A stretch of DNA of 38,464 bases from Shewanella sp. TC10 (GTDB lineage Bacteria > Pseudomonadota > Gammaproteobacteria > Enterobacterales > Shewanellaceae). The stretch lies in assembly GCF_009663145.1 (NCBI RefSeq), contig NZ_VKHR01000052.1, forward strand, positions 1 through 38,464, given 5' to 3'. Of the stretch, positions 17,679-25,852 are shown in pieces (position 1 is the stretch's first letter; the number at the start of each line of letters is the position of its first letter). The notes beneath the pieces are model-generated. The model did no database searches, had not been told where the DNA came from, and saw only the letters and a program-made list of their open reading frames with translations. The position numbers and the translations under genes are program-made.

Positions 17679-19510
17679 TAAAACCCTCCTAATTTCTTGA
17701 ACAAGCTATCTTTAAGCTTATCTGTTTCACCTTTTATCTTGGCATCAAAAAGCGCGCTAGTATCAATACCAAATTTTGGATCTTGCATACTACCTTTAAT
17801 CGTCAGTGGGATATCTACACCCGCTAAAGCATCATCTCCGCCCTGTCCTGCAAGAGAACCGACGACTGATGTTGTCAGCTTATAATCCACAGTTTGCGAA
17901 TCAATATTGGCGCTACCATTACCTGCTAACCGAATCAAAGGCGATGCCATTGCTAAATCTGGATTAGTAAATACCGCATTCTTTAGCGAATAACTCCCAG
18001 TTAAGCTGGTGAAATCAGTTTTAAGCTCTTCTTTATTTTCCGCAGAAAAATCGCCTTTTAACTTTTCTTGAGCGCTACGGATCATTTGTGGAATATTGAC
18101 TCCGTAAAGCGAGCCATCTGCAATAGTAAAGTCACCATTTGCAATCAAGTTTTTCTTTAAGTTATCAGGGATAAGACTCTTACCCGAACCTTTAATATTA
18201 AAGTTTGCGGAGCCAGAGATTAAATCAATATCTGCAGCATCTTTTAATAACGGTCTAAATTGTACCCCTGAAAGTGACTTTTCAAAGTTATAACTTGCTA
18301 CTTTTTGGCGTCCATCAAGTTTTGCTTTTGCAGTGATGCTACCTTCATAAAGGTTTGCAGAAAAATCACTCAAGTTAGCAATACCGTCTTTAACGGTTGC
18401 TTTCATATTCCAGTCTTGGGTCAATAAGTTAGACACCTTTATCGACTTAACTGTCATACCTAAGGTTAAATCGATAGTTTTTAAAGCAGATAAATCTGGC
18501 TCTGTTGCAGGCTCTGCTGAAGCTACCTTTTCAGTTGAAGCTTCATCTGATTTTTCAGATGCAGGTGGCATCATTTTATCTAGGTCGATATCACCAAAAT
18601 CCATTTGAACATTAATTTTAGGGATTTTACTACCATAATTAACCTTAATATCACCCATTGCATTAATGTCCATTGCCGACAATTTACTGATAGCCACTTG
18701 TAGATTTTGAGTATCTAGCGCAACATTAATATCGGTAACTAACTGAGTCGATACTTTTTTATTTGGAATCGTTTCACCATCAACATCAGTATTAATTGTA
18801 AACCCAGCTAACGTTACTTTAGCTAAATCTTTACTGACAGTTAGCTGGCCTTCGCCATTACTGTTAACCGTCATATCAGGCATTTGAGCAGAAAAGTCAT
18901 AAGCAAAATCAGCCGCATTACCCAAAGAGAATTGACCTAAGGTTAGACTATTTAGGCTAAAGACTTGTTTAGAGTCGTTGATTTCATCAATCAAATTGAT
19001 GGTCGTATTAGTGATAGACACGCCGCCTATTTGTAGACTTTGTAATTTCACACTGCTCGGCGTATCAGATGAGGGTTTATCTGGCGTAGGCGTTGACTCA
19101 GCCTTAGTTTCAGCTTTATCACCACTCAGTCCATCAAGGCTGCTTGTTCCATCCTTTTTAGTCACCATGTTCAATGTCAAACCATCTAAAGAGAGCATGG
19201 CAATTTCCACCTCTTGGCTTAATAAAGGCATTAACTCAACATTAGCCACAGCTTCCTTAATCTCAACAAAGGTTGCAGGTGTGAAGTTTTCTGGATTAGA
19301 TAATGAAATACCACCGAGGTTAATTCCTAATGAAGGAAAAAAGCTCCAGCTCAAATCATTTTCAATAACAAACTCTCGTCCAGTTTGTTCTTTTACTGCA
19401 TCTACTATTTGTGGTTTGAAGCTGTTGAGATCGAAAAATACAGTTAAATACACCACCAGTATTAATATTACCCCAGCTACAATACCTAATAGCCATTTTA
19501 GTGCCTTCAT
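17678..19510 (-). CDS. AsmA-family envelope protein
   Basis: AsmA-family proteins are inner-membrane-anchored periplasmic proteins with repeated beta-groove folds, linked to lipid transport and outer-membrane biogenesis. I chose ATG 19510 (610 residues, MKALKWLLGIVAGVILILVV) since it opens on the single N-terminal TM anchor and follows AAGGATGC; the frame extends 11 codons further. After the anchor comes the AsmA N-terminal signature (FDLNSFKPQIVDAVKEQTGREFVIENDLS is split over residues about 25-55). A low-complexity Thr/Ser/Pro linker lies near residues 135-150, and the AsmA_2 C-terminal region near 430-590 includes FNIKGSGKSLIPDNLKKN and the closing DVPLTIKG-like GVDIPLTIKGSMQDPKFG. It is preceded by the RraA-like gene (63 nt) and translationally coupled to the lipoprotein gene. 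Confidence 0.9.
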   Translation of the reverse strand: MKALKWLLGIVAGVILILVVYLTVFFDLNSFKPQIVDAVKEQTGREFVIENDLSWSFFPSLGINLGGISLSNPENFTPATFVEIKEAVANVELMPLLSQEVEIAMLSLDGLTLNMVTKKDGTSSLDGLSGDKAETKAESTPTPDKPSSDTPSSVKLQSLQIGGVSITNTTINLIDEINDSKQVFSLNSLTLGQFSLGNAADFAYDFSAQMPDMTVNSNGEGQLTVSKDLAKVTLAGFTINTDVDGETIPNKKVSTQLVTDINVALDTQNLQVAISKLSAMDINAMGDIKVNYGSKIPKINVQMDFGDIDLDKMMPPASEKSDEASTEKVASAEPATEPDLSALKTIDLTLGMTVKSIKVSNLLTQDWNMKATVKDGIANLSDFSANLYEGSITAKAKLDGRQKVASYNFEKSLSGVQFRPLLKDAADIDLISGSANFNIKGSGKSLIPDNLKKNLIANGDFTIADGSLYGVNIPQMIRSAQEKLKGDFSAENKEELKTDFTSLTGSYSLKNAVFTNPDLAMASPLIRLAGNGSANIDSQTVDYKLTTSVVGSLAGQGGDDALAGVDIPLTIKGSMQDPKFGIDTSALFDAKIKGETDKLKDSLFKKLGGF

Positions 19511-19573
19511 GTTTGCATCCTTGTAAGTAAATTGAACTTTCAATTTAAAGTGACTTATATTCTATATATTAGT

Positions 19574-20080
19574 TTAGCTTAATACCGTTAAATCTAAAGG
19601 ATTTTCCGACACTGCTATGCCATTTTTATCAGCATATAGCATCATGTCAGGCTTTATTATGACACCTTCAATTTCAATATTTACATTAACTAGACCGACA
19701 TCTTTCTTGACTGTTTTTATCGGGTTACTTGCCAATGCTTGAACACCGATATCAAGTGTTTCAAGTGTCCCGACATCACGAACGGCTCCAAAAATAACAA
19801 TACCTTGCCATTTATTATTAACCGCAGATTCAGCTATCATGTCGCCTAATAATGCTCGTCTGCAAATACCACCACCATCGACCACTAACACTTTTCCATT
19901 TCCAGGTGTAGCAAGAATAGATTTTACTTTCGAGTTATCTTCAAAACATTTAACAGTGACAACTTCCCCATAAAAAATAGTTTTACCACCAAATGAATTC
20001 CAGTTTGATTGAACTAGAGTGAGTTTATCTTCGTAATGATCAAATAAGTCTGGTAATAAATCTAACATTTCAGGCTCCAT
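19574..20080 (-). CDS. rraA: RraA-family protein (RNase E activity regulator RraA-like)
   Basis: RraA proteins form trimers. E. coli RraA binds RNase E and inhibits the degradosome, while relatives are 4-hydroxy-4-methyl-2-oxoglutarate aldolases. The 168-residue product matches E. coli RraA through ITVKCFEDN-like VTVKCFEDNSKVK, VLVVDGGGICRRALLGDMIA, GIVIFGAVRDVGTLETLDIG and LYADKNGIAVSENPLDL. The aldolase-type metal and substrate residues (G-x-R-D in AVRDV) look kept, where E. coli RraA has RQV. A choice between regulator and aldolase is therefore not safe. It is followed by the AsmA-family gene after 63 nt and is divergent from the small coiled-coil gene. The start ATG at 20080 gives a family-typical N-terminus (LDLLPDLFDHYEDKL). 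Confidence 0.85.
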   Translation of the reverse strand: MEPEMLDLLPDLFDHYEDKLTLVQSNWNSFGGKTIFYGEVVTVKCFEDNSKVKSILATPGNGKVLVVDGGGICRRALLGDMIAESAVNNKWQGIVIFGAVRDVGTLETLDIGVQALASNPIKTVKKDVGLVNVNIEIEGVIIKPDMMLYADKNGIAVSENPLDLTVLS

Positions 20081-20243
20081 GTACTAAAATTAATAGAATT
20101 AACATTAATATAAACGTGTATAGCTATTGAAACAATTCATTAATCTGAATAAACTGTCGCTTATACTTTATTGTTCATGGATGAAAACACTGCAGTACTA
20201 ATTATTGCTTTCAATTAACTAACCTTTCTAAGTAGTTTTCAAT

Positions 20244-20558
20244 ATGACAGATATTAATTTACAAAATGTTATTGATGCTTTCGACGAATTAGATTTTGAA
20301 AATCGCACCACTAAAAACCTTGAAAATGCACGTAACAAAGTCCAGATGAAGACATATTTATCTTCGCTGGATTATAGCTTACGTCGGATTAAAATCTTAG
20401 AAGAGGTGGTTGCAGAACTTGTTGAAGAAAAGAAAGAAGAGTTGATTAAACAAGAACATATCCAAACATACAAGGCAAAAGTCATTCAACTATCTAGAGA
20501 ATTTAAAATATCTTATCAAGATGTTTTAAACATAATGGTACAGTTACAACAGCGCTAA
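20244..20558 (+). CDS. Small charged coiled-coil protein, unknown function
   Basis: I do not recognise this 104-residue protein. It is strongly alpha-helical. Residues about 30-75 form a charged coiled coil (SLRRIKILEEVVAELVEEK), and a short C-terminal segment reads VIQLSREFKISYQDVLNIM. That segment recalls the small helical motif in H-NS/MvaT-type C-termini (x-K/REFxIS-x-x-x-V), but the hallmark DNA-binding loop of H-NS is absent. A coiled-coil adaptor or a divergent nucleoid-type protein are both only possibilities. It has its own divergent promoter region (20081-20243) shared with rraA. Codon use looks like that of its neighbours and the frame is intact, so I consider it a real gene. Confidence 0.75.
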   Translation: MTDINLQNVIDAFDELDFENRTTKNLENARNKVQMKTYLSSLDYSLRRIKILEEVVAELVEEKKEELIKQEHIQTYKAKVIQLSREFKISYQDVLNIMVQLQQR

Positions 20559-20660
20559 ATATTATAAACTAAACAATTCATTTTTAAGATATCAATAGCT
20601 TTCATAACTCGTTATAACAGTTTAAATCCAAACATTATATATAACTATTCTAGTCAATAA

Positions 20661-20694
20661 TGTTATCGATAACGTTTACTCGATAATGTTTACC
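20661..20694. promoter_or_regulatory. LacI-type operator-like palindrome with an adjacent tandem 14-mer
   Basis: TGTTATCGATAAC at 20661-20673 has the CG-centred inverted symmetry typical of LacI-family operators. Its right half begins a tandem repeat of two 14-mers, CGATAACGTTTACT (20667-20680) and CGATAATGTTTACC (20681-20694), 12 of 14 bases alike. The same 13-mer recurs at 25546-25558 near the lacI-family gene. It sits between two convergent genes, where no promoter is expected. Confidence 0.45.
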
Positions 20695-20834
20695 TAGCCA
20701 ATTTTATACAGAGTTTTTGTTTGCATCGAGATTTTAAATTTTTTAATTATTATTTCTAGAATGGCACTCAATAAATCACTGATATCTATTTTACATCAGC
20801 AATCATTATATTTTAAGTGCCTTATCTCGTTAAC

Positions 20835-22481
20835 TTATACTTTAAAATGTCCCACAATCGAACCTAATTGACCAGAGCCTTCAGCGATTTGAATGCTACT
20901 TTGAGAAAGTTGTTCATTATGCTCTTTGTTCTCTAATGACATGTCATTAATACGAGTAATGTTCATATTTAGCTCAGATATCACCGCACTTTGTTCTTCT
21001 GTAGCGCCAGCAATTTGAATATTCATTTGTGAAATATCACCGATAGCCGTTTTTATTGAATTCAGTGCCGATTCCACTTTTTGAGTCTCACCGACCGTTT
21101 CATCAGATTGAGCAATAGCCCTTTCAACCGATTGATTCACATTCTCAATCGCTTCCCTAATAGCATCGATTATGCCGTTAATTTCTCTAGTAGAGTCCTG
21201 TGTTCTGCTTGCGAGCGTTCTCACTTCATCAGCTACAACAGCAAACCCTCGACCCGCTTCTCCCGCGCGAGCAGCCTCAATCGCCGCATTTAGCGCCAGT
21301 AAATTAGTTTGCTCAGCAATACCGACAATCACATCCAGTATTTGACCTATTTGACTAGAACTTACTTTAAGCCCTTTTGCCACAGATTCCGTTTGTTGTA
21401 GCTCAGAAGATAAATCACCAATTTTAGTAATCGCATTATCAACAATTTCAGCGGTTTTATCTGCTTCACTATCTGCGACATTGGCACTTGAGGCAGCAGT
21501 TTGGGCATTTGATGCAACTTCAGAAGCTGTCATCGACATTTCATTTATTGCAGTTGCGACATTTTCGGTTTCTAATTGAACGCTAGATGATATTTGATTC
21601 GCTTGAGAAGAAATTGACGATAAGTCATTTGCGAGTGTATGGCTTTCTGAAACTGAAACTGCAACGGAAGAAACGAGCTGCTGTATTTTATTAGTAAAAA
21701 TATTAAAGTTTTGCGCAATTTGATTAAGCTCATCTTGGCCATCTTCAGCTAAGCGTAACGTTAAATCACCTTCCCCTTTAGCGATATTTTCAAACGCTTT
21801 TATCGTTTGCTGCATAGGCTCAGCAATACTTCTTGTAATAACGAATAATAAAACAATAATCGGTAACCAGATAATGGTTAACAATAGTAAATATTGCATC
21901 ACAAACGCTGACTTCTGCGCATATATGTCATCGATATATATACCTGTACCGATCACCCACCCCCATGGTTCGAAGCGTTCAACAACACTCATTTTAGGGC
22001 TAGGAATATCTTGATTAGGTTTGTTCCACATATAATTTACTGTGGCATTTTTTGATTGATTGGTTCGTTCAATCATTAACTGAAAAAGGGGGATTTTTTC
22101 AGGGTCTCTCATGGATAAAACATTGGTATCAATTAATTTTTTTGCAAAGGCATGTTGAACCATGATCCCTTCTAAATTTATGGTAAAGAAGTATTCATTG
22201 CCAGAATATCGAAGTTCATTCAAAGCTGCTATTGCTGCACTTTTAGCTTCTTCTTCGGTTAAAAGCCCTTGTTGAGACTGTAGATGAAATTGAGAAATGA
22301 CTGAACTTGCCACTCCGACTAAAGAAGTCAGCTTAGCTTCCTTCTCTTGCACTAACACATTATCAATTCGGTTGAAGGCAAAGAAAAACATCATTAATGT
22401 CGCTAATGCAGCAAAAATAATCATTGCTAATAAACGGTTCGCGATGCTTGTTTTACGCAAGAAAAGGTAAACAGAATTCAT
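20835..22481 (-). CDS. Methyl-accepting chemotaxis protein with Cache-type sensor
   Basis: This transmembrane chemoreceptor signals through CheA/CheW. In the 548 residues, TM1 is at about 17-39, and a periplasmic single-Cache (sCache_2) domain is at about 45-190, including GNEYFFTINLEGIMVQHAF and the typical ending PWGWVIGTGIYIDDI. TM2 is at about 197-217. A HAMP linker (ITRSIAEPMQQTIKAFENIA) runs to about 270, and the cytoplasmic coiled-coil signalling domain has the hairpin tip EQTNLLALNAAIEAARAGEA near 385-405, then GRGFAVVADEVRTLA. sCache_2 domains often bind small organic acids, but the ligand is unknown. There is no CheR-tethering pentapeptide at the C-terminus (ends GHFKV). It is followed on its 3' side by the palindrome at 20661. 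Confidence 0.96.
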   Translation of the reverse strand: MNSVYLFLRKTSIANRLLAMIIFAALATLMMFFFAFNRIDNVLVQEKEAKLTSLVGVASSVISQFHLQSQQGLLTEEEAKSAAIAALNELRYSGNEYFFTINLEGIMVQHAFAKKLIDTNVLSMRDPEKIPLFQLMIERTNQSKNATVNYMWNKPNQDIPSPKMSVVERFEPWGWVIGTGIYIDDIYAQKSAFVMQYLLLLTIIWLPIIVLLFVITRSIAEPMQQTIKAFENIAKGEGDLTLRLAEDGQDELNQIAQNFNIFTNKIQQLVSSVAVSVSESHTLANDLSSISSQANQISSSVQLETENVATAINEMSMTASEVASNAQTAASSANVADSEADKTAEIVDNAITKIGDLSSELQQTESVAKGLKVSSSQIGQILDVIVGIAEQTNLLALNAAIEAARAGEAGRGFAVVADEVRTLASRTQDSTREINGIIDAIREAIENVNQSVERAIAQSDETVGETQKVESALNSIKTAIGDISQMNIQIAGATEEQSAVISELNMNITRINDMSLENKEHNEQLSQSSIQIAEGSGQLGSIVGHFKV

Positions 22482-22736
22482 GAGGTACCACCATATTATT
22501 GGAGTTTAACATCAGTTAACTTCATTCATGACTAGCTCCTTTCAAATAAGCCTAGTGGTTATTCGAAGAGGAACAAAGCTTCGCGCTAATAAAGCGATGA
22601 CAAAGGAAGCTCCTACAAAATCAGTTAATAAAGTGAGATGTCTTCAACTCATAGTTTGGTACACATTAAACTATTTTTTCTTCATATTTATCTCACTACG
22701 ACTATTGTATTATCGACCACGCTGCTCAAATATCGA

Positions 22737-22763
22737 GCAAAACTCATAACTTGATATGAGTTA
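22737..22763 (-). terminator. Weak terminator after the diguanylate cyclase gene
   Basis: The hairpin AACTCATA (22741-22748) / TATGAGTT (22755-22762) overlaps the stop codon of the upstream gene, with a short TTTT on the minus strand after it. A second small stem with arms TGCTC/GAGCA follows near 22720-22740. Confidence 0.4.
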
Positions 22764-23918
22764 ATTGATTTCAATACAATTTTTTCCCGATTTTTTAGCG
22801 CGATATAGCGCATTGTCGCCCTGACCTATTAAGTCATTCAGGGTTAATGAATTGACGTTAGTAGCATTAAACTCATCAATTGCAGCACCGATTGAAACTG
22901 TGACTCTTAAATCTTTGTCTGGCCAATAGAGTTTTGCCACATCAGTTAAAATAGACTCCGCGACCCTCAACAACTGATCTTTATCAAAACAGTAGAACAC
23001 TGATAAAAACTCTTCCCCACCGTATCGAATGTTCATTCCTGTATAACGGCCGCAATGCTGTCTGATGATTTGTGCAACACCAAAAATGACATTGTCACCA
23101 ACTTGATGCCCATAACTGTCATTTATTGATTTAAAATTATCAATATCAATCATCAACAAGCTTAAAGCCTTATCGGACTGCTTAGCGTTTTGCATTAGCA
23201 GCGAAGTATTCTGAGTAAGGTAAAGCCTATTTTTTAATTCCGTTAACGGATCTGTTACGGTTTGTAAGGCTAACTTACTTTGACTTGCTCTTAACCTAAG
23301 TTGTTGGCTTCTAATTTGGCAAAATTGCTCAAAACTTTTATGAGTCTCAGAGTCTCTTCTCAAGCAGGCTATTAAGCACATAAAATAAATTGCCAGCATG
23401 ATAGATAATCTATCAACTTCCTCAGCAAAATCATGTTCTAACCTCATAGGCGTAATCATTACGCTATAACAAACCGCCATAAAAGTGAGTGCAAAAAAGC
23501 AGGCTTTAAACGGCAATCTAGATAATGCCCCTATATATGCCATGACAAGGATGCCACCTGATTGATAATTAAAATCACCCTGCTCCATCGCCATTTGGCC
23601 TATATAGGTTAGTGACCAATACACACATACCACTAATGTTAGTTCTGCAAAATCAAGATGTTTAGGTGAATATCGCTTCAGGATTAGAAGTAATGCAACA
23701 CAAAGGAAGGAGAAAACGAAACGTGTCATTGTGGCTAGCCAAGCATCAGCATGTAAATGTTGATAATCAAAATAACCAAATAATAAATAAATCGGGATAA
23801 CAGAAAGAACAAAGCCTGAGTAAGGCAACATGACATGGTAAATATGGAAATGTTTAAAACGCCAATAGGTATATTCAGTTCGATGTATTTTAGCTGCTCC
23901 CTTCAAGTAATCGAACAT
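22761..23918 (-). CDS. Membrane-bound diguanylate cyclase (GGEEF)
   Basis: This enzyme makes the second messenger c-di-GMP from two GTP, which typically favours biofilm over motility. The 385-residue protein has six or so hydrophobic helices in residues about 30-195, a short coiled-coil linker, and a C-terminal GGDEF domain from about residue 220 (TVTDPLTELKNRLYL). The active-site loop is RYGGEEF near residues 298-304, the substrate site SMLMIDIDNFKSIND-type motif reads LLMIDIDNFKSINDSYGHQ, and VSIGAA and ALYRAKKSGKN close the domain. The allosteric inhibitory I-site RxxD, expected five residues before GGEEF, reads RYTG, so product inhibition at that site is probably lost. The start at 23918 has AGGGAC upstream. 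Confidence 0.95.
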   Translation of the reverse strand: MFDYLKGAAKIHRTEYTYWRFKHFHIYHVMLPYSGFVLSVIPIYLLFGYFDYQHLHADAWLATMTRFVFSFLCVALLLILKRYSPKHLDFAELTLVVCVYWSLTYIGQMAMEQGDFNYQSGGILVMAYIGALSRLPFKACFFALTFMAVCYSVMITPMRLEHDFAEEVDRLSIMLAIYFMCLIACLRRDSETHKSFEQFCQIRSQQLRLRASQSKLALQTVTDPLTELKNRLYLTQNTSLLMQNAKQSDKALSLLMIDIDNFKSINDSYGHQVGDNVIFGVAQIIRQHCGRYTGMNIRYGGEEFLSVFYCFDKDQLLRVAESILTDVAKLYWPDKDLRVTVSIGAAIDEFNATNVNSLTLNDLIGQGDNALYRAKKSGKNCIEIN

Positions 23919-24271
23919 AAAAGTCCCTGATTTTAATCTAATAATATAATCATTTATTTTATTGTAGAATATTGAATTTAAGCTAGCAATATTTGCACTT
24001 CAAAACAAAAATAATCAAAAAATCGTCAATCATTAAACCTAAACATAATCCGTATTGGTAATCCTTTTTATGTCAGCATTCTGATAATAAGTATGCTAAA
24101 AAAGTGAATCAGGGGGTAAAAAACGGCTTACGATTGAAGCAGTCCCGCCACAATTACAACTGTTGTTAGCCGCTATTAAAATTACCTGTTCTATCTTGCT
24201 CTATTAATTACAAACAAAAAGCAGCTATTAGGCTACTTTCTATTATTTAGCTTGGAAATAGTCTTTTTTGA
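23919..24271. other. Gene-free region with a structured GC-richer core
   Basis: This 353-nt region carries the DGC promoter on its left part and the 3' end of the LacI gene on its right. A block at 24098-24190 is less AT-rich than the rest: an AGGGGG run, then a stem CGGCTTAC (24124-24131) with GTTAGCCG (24165-24172, one mismatch). The stem encloses AGCAGTCCCGCCAC, which resembles the CCCGCCACTGT element of cobalamin riboswitches. No coding gene follows it on the plus strand. This may be chance or a relic. Confidence 0.3.
24216..24237 (-). terminator. Probable terminator of the lacI-family gene
   Basis: Stem AGCAGC (24220-24225) / GCTACT (24232-24237) has one G-T pair and a 6-nt loop. On the minus strand it is followed by TTTTTG, and it lies 35 nt after the stop codon. 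The stem is short, so this is only moderately convincing. Confidence 0.5.
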
Positions 24272-25324
24272 TTAATTGACTTCGACGGAGTCTCGCTCTT
24301 TAATTTCAAAATCAAGTACATGACGCAACTCTGAAAGACTAGCCTGCTCAAGCTTATTAACCTGGCCAGAGGTTAATAAGCTAATTGAAGTTTCAGCCAT
24401 TGCAGCAATAGGCTGCTGCACTGTGGTGATATGCGGCCAAATAGTGGTTGCTAAAGGAGTATCATCGTAACCCACTACACTTAAGTCAGTAGGGACATTT
24501 AACCCTAAAGAATTAGCTACCGATATCACAGCTGCTGCCATATCGTCATTACTGGCAAATATAGCTGAAGGTTTATTCGCTCTATCCAACAGTAACTTAG
24601 CTGCAGTTAGCCCCGACTTATAACTGAACATACCTTGTTCAATATATTCTGGCGGCACAGGTAACTTTTTTGAACGCATTGCGTCTAAAAAACCTTGGTA
24701 ACGTAAACGGCTTGCACCCACTTCAGGGGGACCAATGATAAATCCAATCGCTCTATGCCCTCTTGCGATCAATAGGTTAGTCATCTCATATGCGGCTTGA
24801 TAATCATCCATGCAAACAAATGGTGATAAATCGAGTTCAATATCAGGTGAGACACGGATATAGGGTACATTTAATGATTTTAATTCATTTAGGATCTCTA
24901 TGTTATTGCAAAGTGGTGGCAGTAAAATCAGCCCATCAACTTTTGTCTCTTCAACGAGATCACGAGTAATTTTTAATTTCTCACCCTGTGTCCCATCACA
25001 TTCATCAACGACTAAGTGGTACCCACGTTTACGACAACTTTTTAACCCCGACAACATAAATTGGCTAACATAGCCTTTTTCACAAGGGGGCTCATACAGT
25101 AAACCGATAAAATATGACTTTGAGCTTGCTAAGCGTCTTGCGGAAATATTAGGACGATAGTTTAATTGGCTCGCAGCTTTTTGTACTTTAGCCCGAGTCT
25201 TATCGCTAACTTTATCATCATTATTTAACACTCTCGAGACAGTCATCTTTGAGACACCTGCCAGTTCAGCCACATTTTGGATGGTGGTTTTTACTCTTGT
25301 ATTTGTCTTGGTAGTTGAACTCAT
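24272..25324 (-). CDS. LacI/GalR-family transcriptional regulator
   Basis: This is a DNA-binding repressor, probably ligand-controlled by a sugar or similar small molecule. The 350-residue protein has the N-terminal helix-turn-helix TIQNVAELAGVSKMTVSRVL (about residues 14-33) and hinge helix (NYRPNISARRLASSKS, about 55-70). A periplasmic-binding-protein-like sensor domain follows: IGLLYEPPCEKGYVSQFML, DGLILLPP, GHRAIGFIIGPP, PSAIFASNDDMAAAVISVA, DLSVVGYDDTPLATTIWPHI. It resembles Shewanella/Vibrio sugar-operon repressors. No sugar transport or catabolic gene adjoins it here, so its target is unknown. An operator-like inverted site lies 22 nt upstream of its start. The ribosome site is weak. 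Confidence 0.95.
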   Translation of the reverse strand: MSSTTKTNTRVKTTIQNVAELAGVSKMTVSRVLNNDDKVSDKTRAKVQKAASQLNYRPNISARRLASSKSYFIGLLYEPPCEKGYVSQFMLSGLKSCRKRGYHLVVDECDGTQGEKLKITRDLVEETKVDGLILLPPLCNNIEILNELKSLNVPYIRVSPDIELDLSPFVCMDDYQAAYEMTNLLIARGHRAIGFIIGPPEVGASRLRYQGFLDAMRSKKLPVPPEYIEQGMFSYKSGLTAAKLLLDRANKPSAIFASNDDMAAAVISVANSLGLNVPTDLSVVGYDDTPLATTIWPHITTVQQPIAAMAETSISLLTSGQVNKLEQASLSELRHVLDFEIKERDSVEVN

Positions 25325-25346
25325 AAAGGTAACTCATATAAAAAAA

Positions 25347-25361
25347 TGTTACAAGATAACA
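25347..25361. promoter_or_regulatory. Operator-like inverted repeat just upstream of the lacI-family start
   Basis: TGTTA and TAACA half-sites (25347-25351 and 25357-25361) are separated by CAAGA. A further GGTAACA follows at 25363-25369. Lying 22 nt before the start codon, it would suit autoregulation. Confidence 0.4.
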
Positions 25362-25545
25362 AGGTAACAAGCCCCGTTTCAAAATCATAGTAAATAGTGC
25401 ACATTCGTTATTATAAATGGATGAGAGTAATCTATAACAGACTTATAGTCATAGAGTAAATTAACTTTATAATCATTAACTAAGCATTAAACATAATATA
25501 TGGGCTAATAAAGTGCTAGGCAGATTCTAACCTGGACACCAGTAC

Positions 25546-25559
25546 TGTTATCGATAACA
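25546..25559. promoter_or_regulatory. Perfect 14-bp LacI-type palindrome
   Basis: TGTTATCGATAACA is fully self-complementary with a central CG, fitting the LacI-family operator pattern. It is 222 bp upstream of the LacI-family start. The first 13 bases recur exactly at 20661-20673. Confidence 0.5.
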
Positions 25560-25818
25560 TCGGTTTTCAGTAATATTATCCAAAGTAAAATATACCTCTT
25601 CAATGTCACAATATCTTTTCAATACAAATATCATTACTGTCTGGAGCAAAATGAAATTTGTAAATAAACAACACGATTACTGCTAGCCATATGCATGGTT
25701 TATTGCCAGCAAGCATGATGTTCACTTTAAAGACGAAATCACAAATTTATATAATTAACACACTGAAATTAATAATCTATCAATAAACGCATTCCTGGCC
25801 GAGACAGATTAAATAAAA

Positions 25819-25852
25819 CAAAAAAGCCAAATCATATGATTTGGCTTTTTTG
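25819..25852 (-). terminator. Terminator of the GNAT gene
   Basis: A near-perfect 17-bp-arm palindrome is centred on CATATG (arm core AAAAGCCAAATCAT), with T-runs on both strands, 11 nt after the stop codon. It would work in both directions. Confidence 0.9.

Noticed and set aside
22528..22749. A 73-codon plus-strand reading frame between the chemoreceptor and cyclase genes
   Set aside because: It has no ribosome site, an odd composition and no recognisable domain. It lies in the leader of the chemoreceptor gene on the opposite strand.
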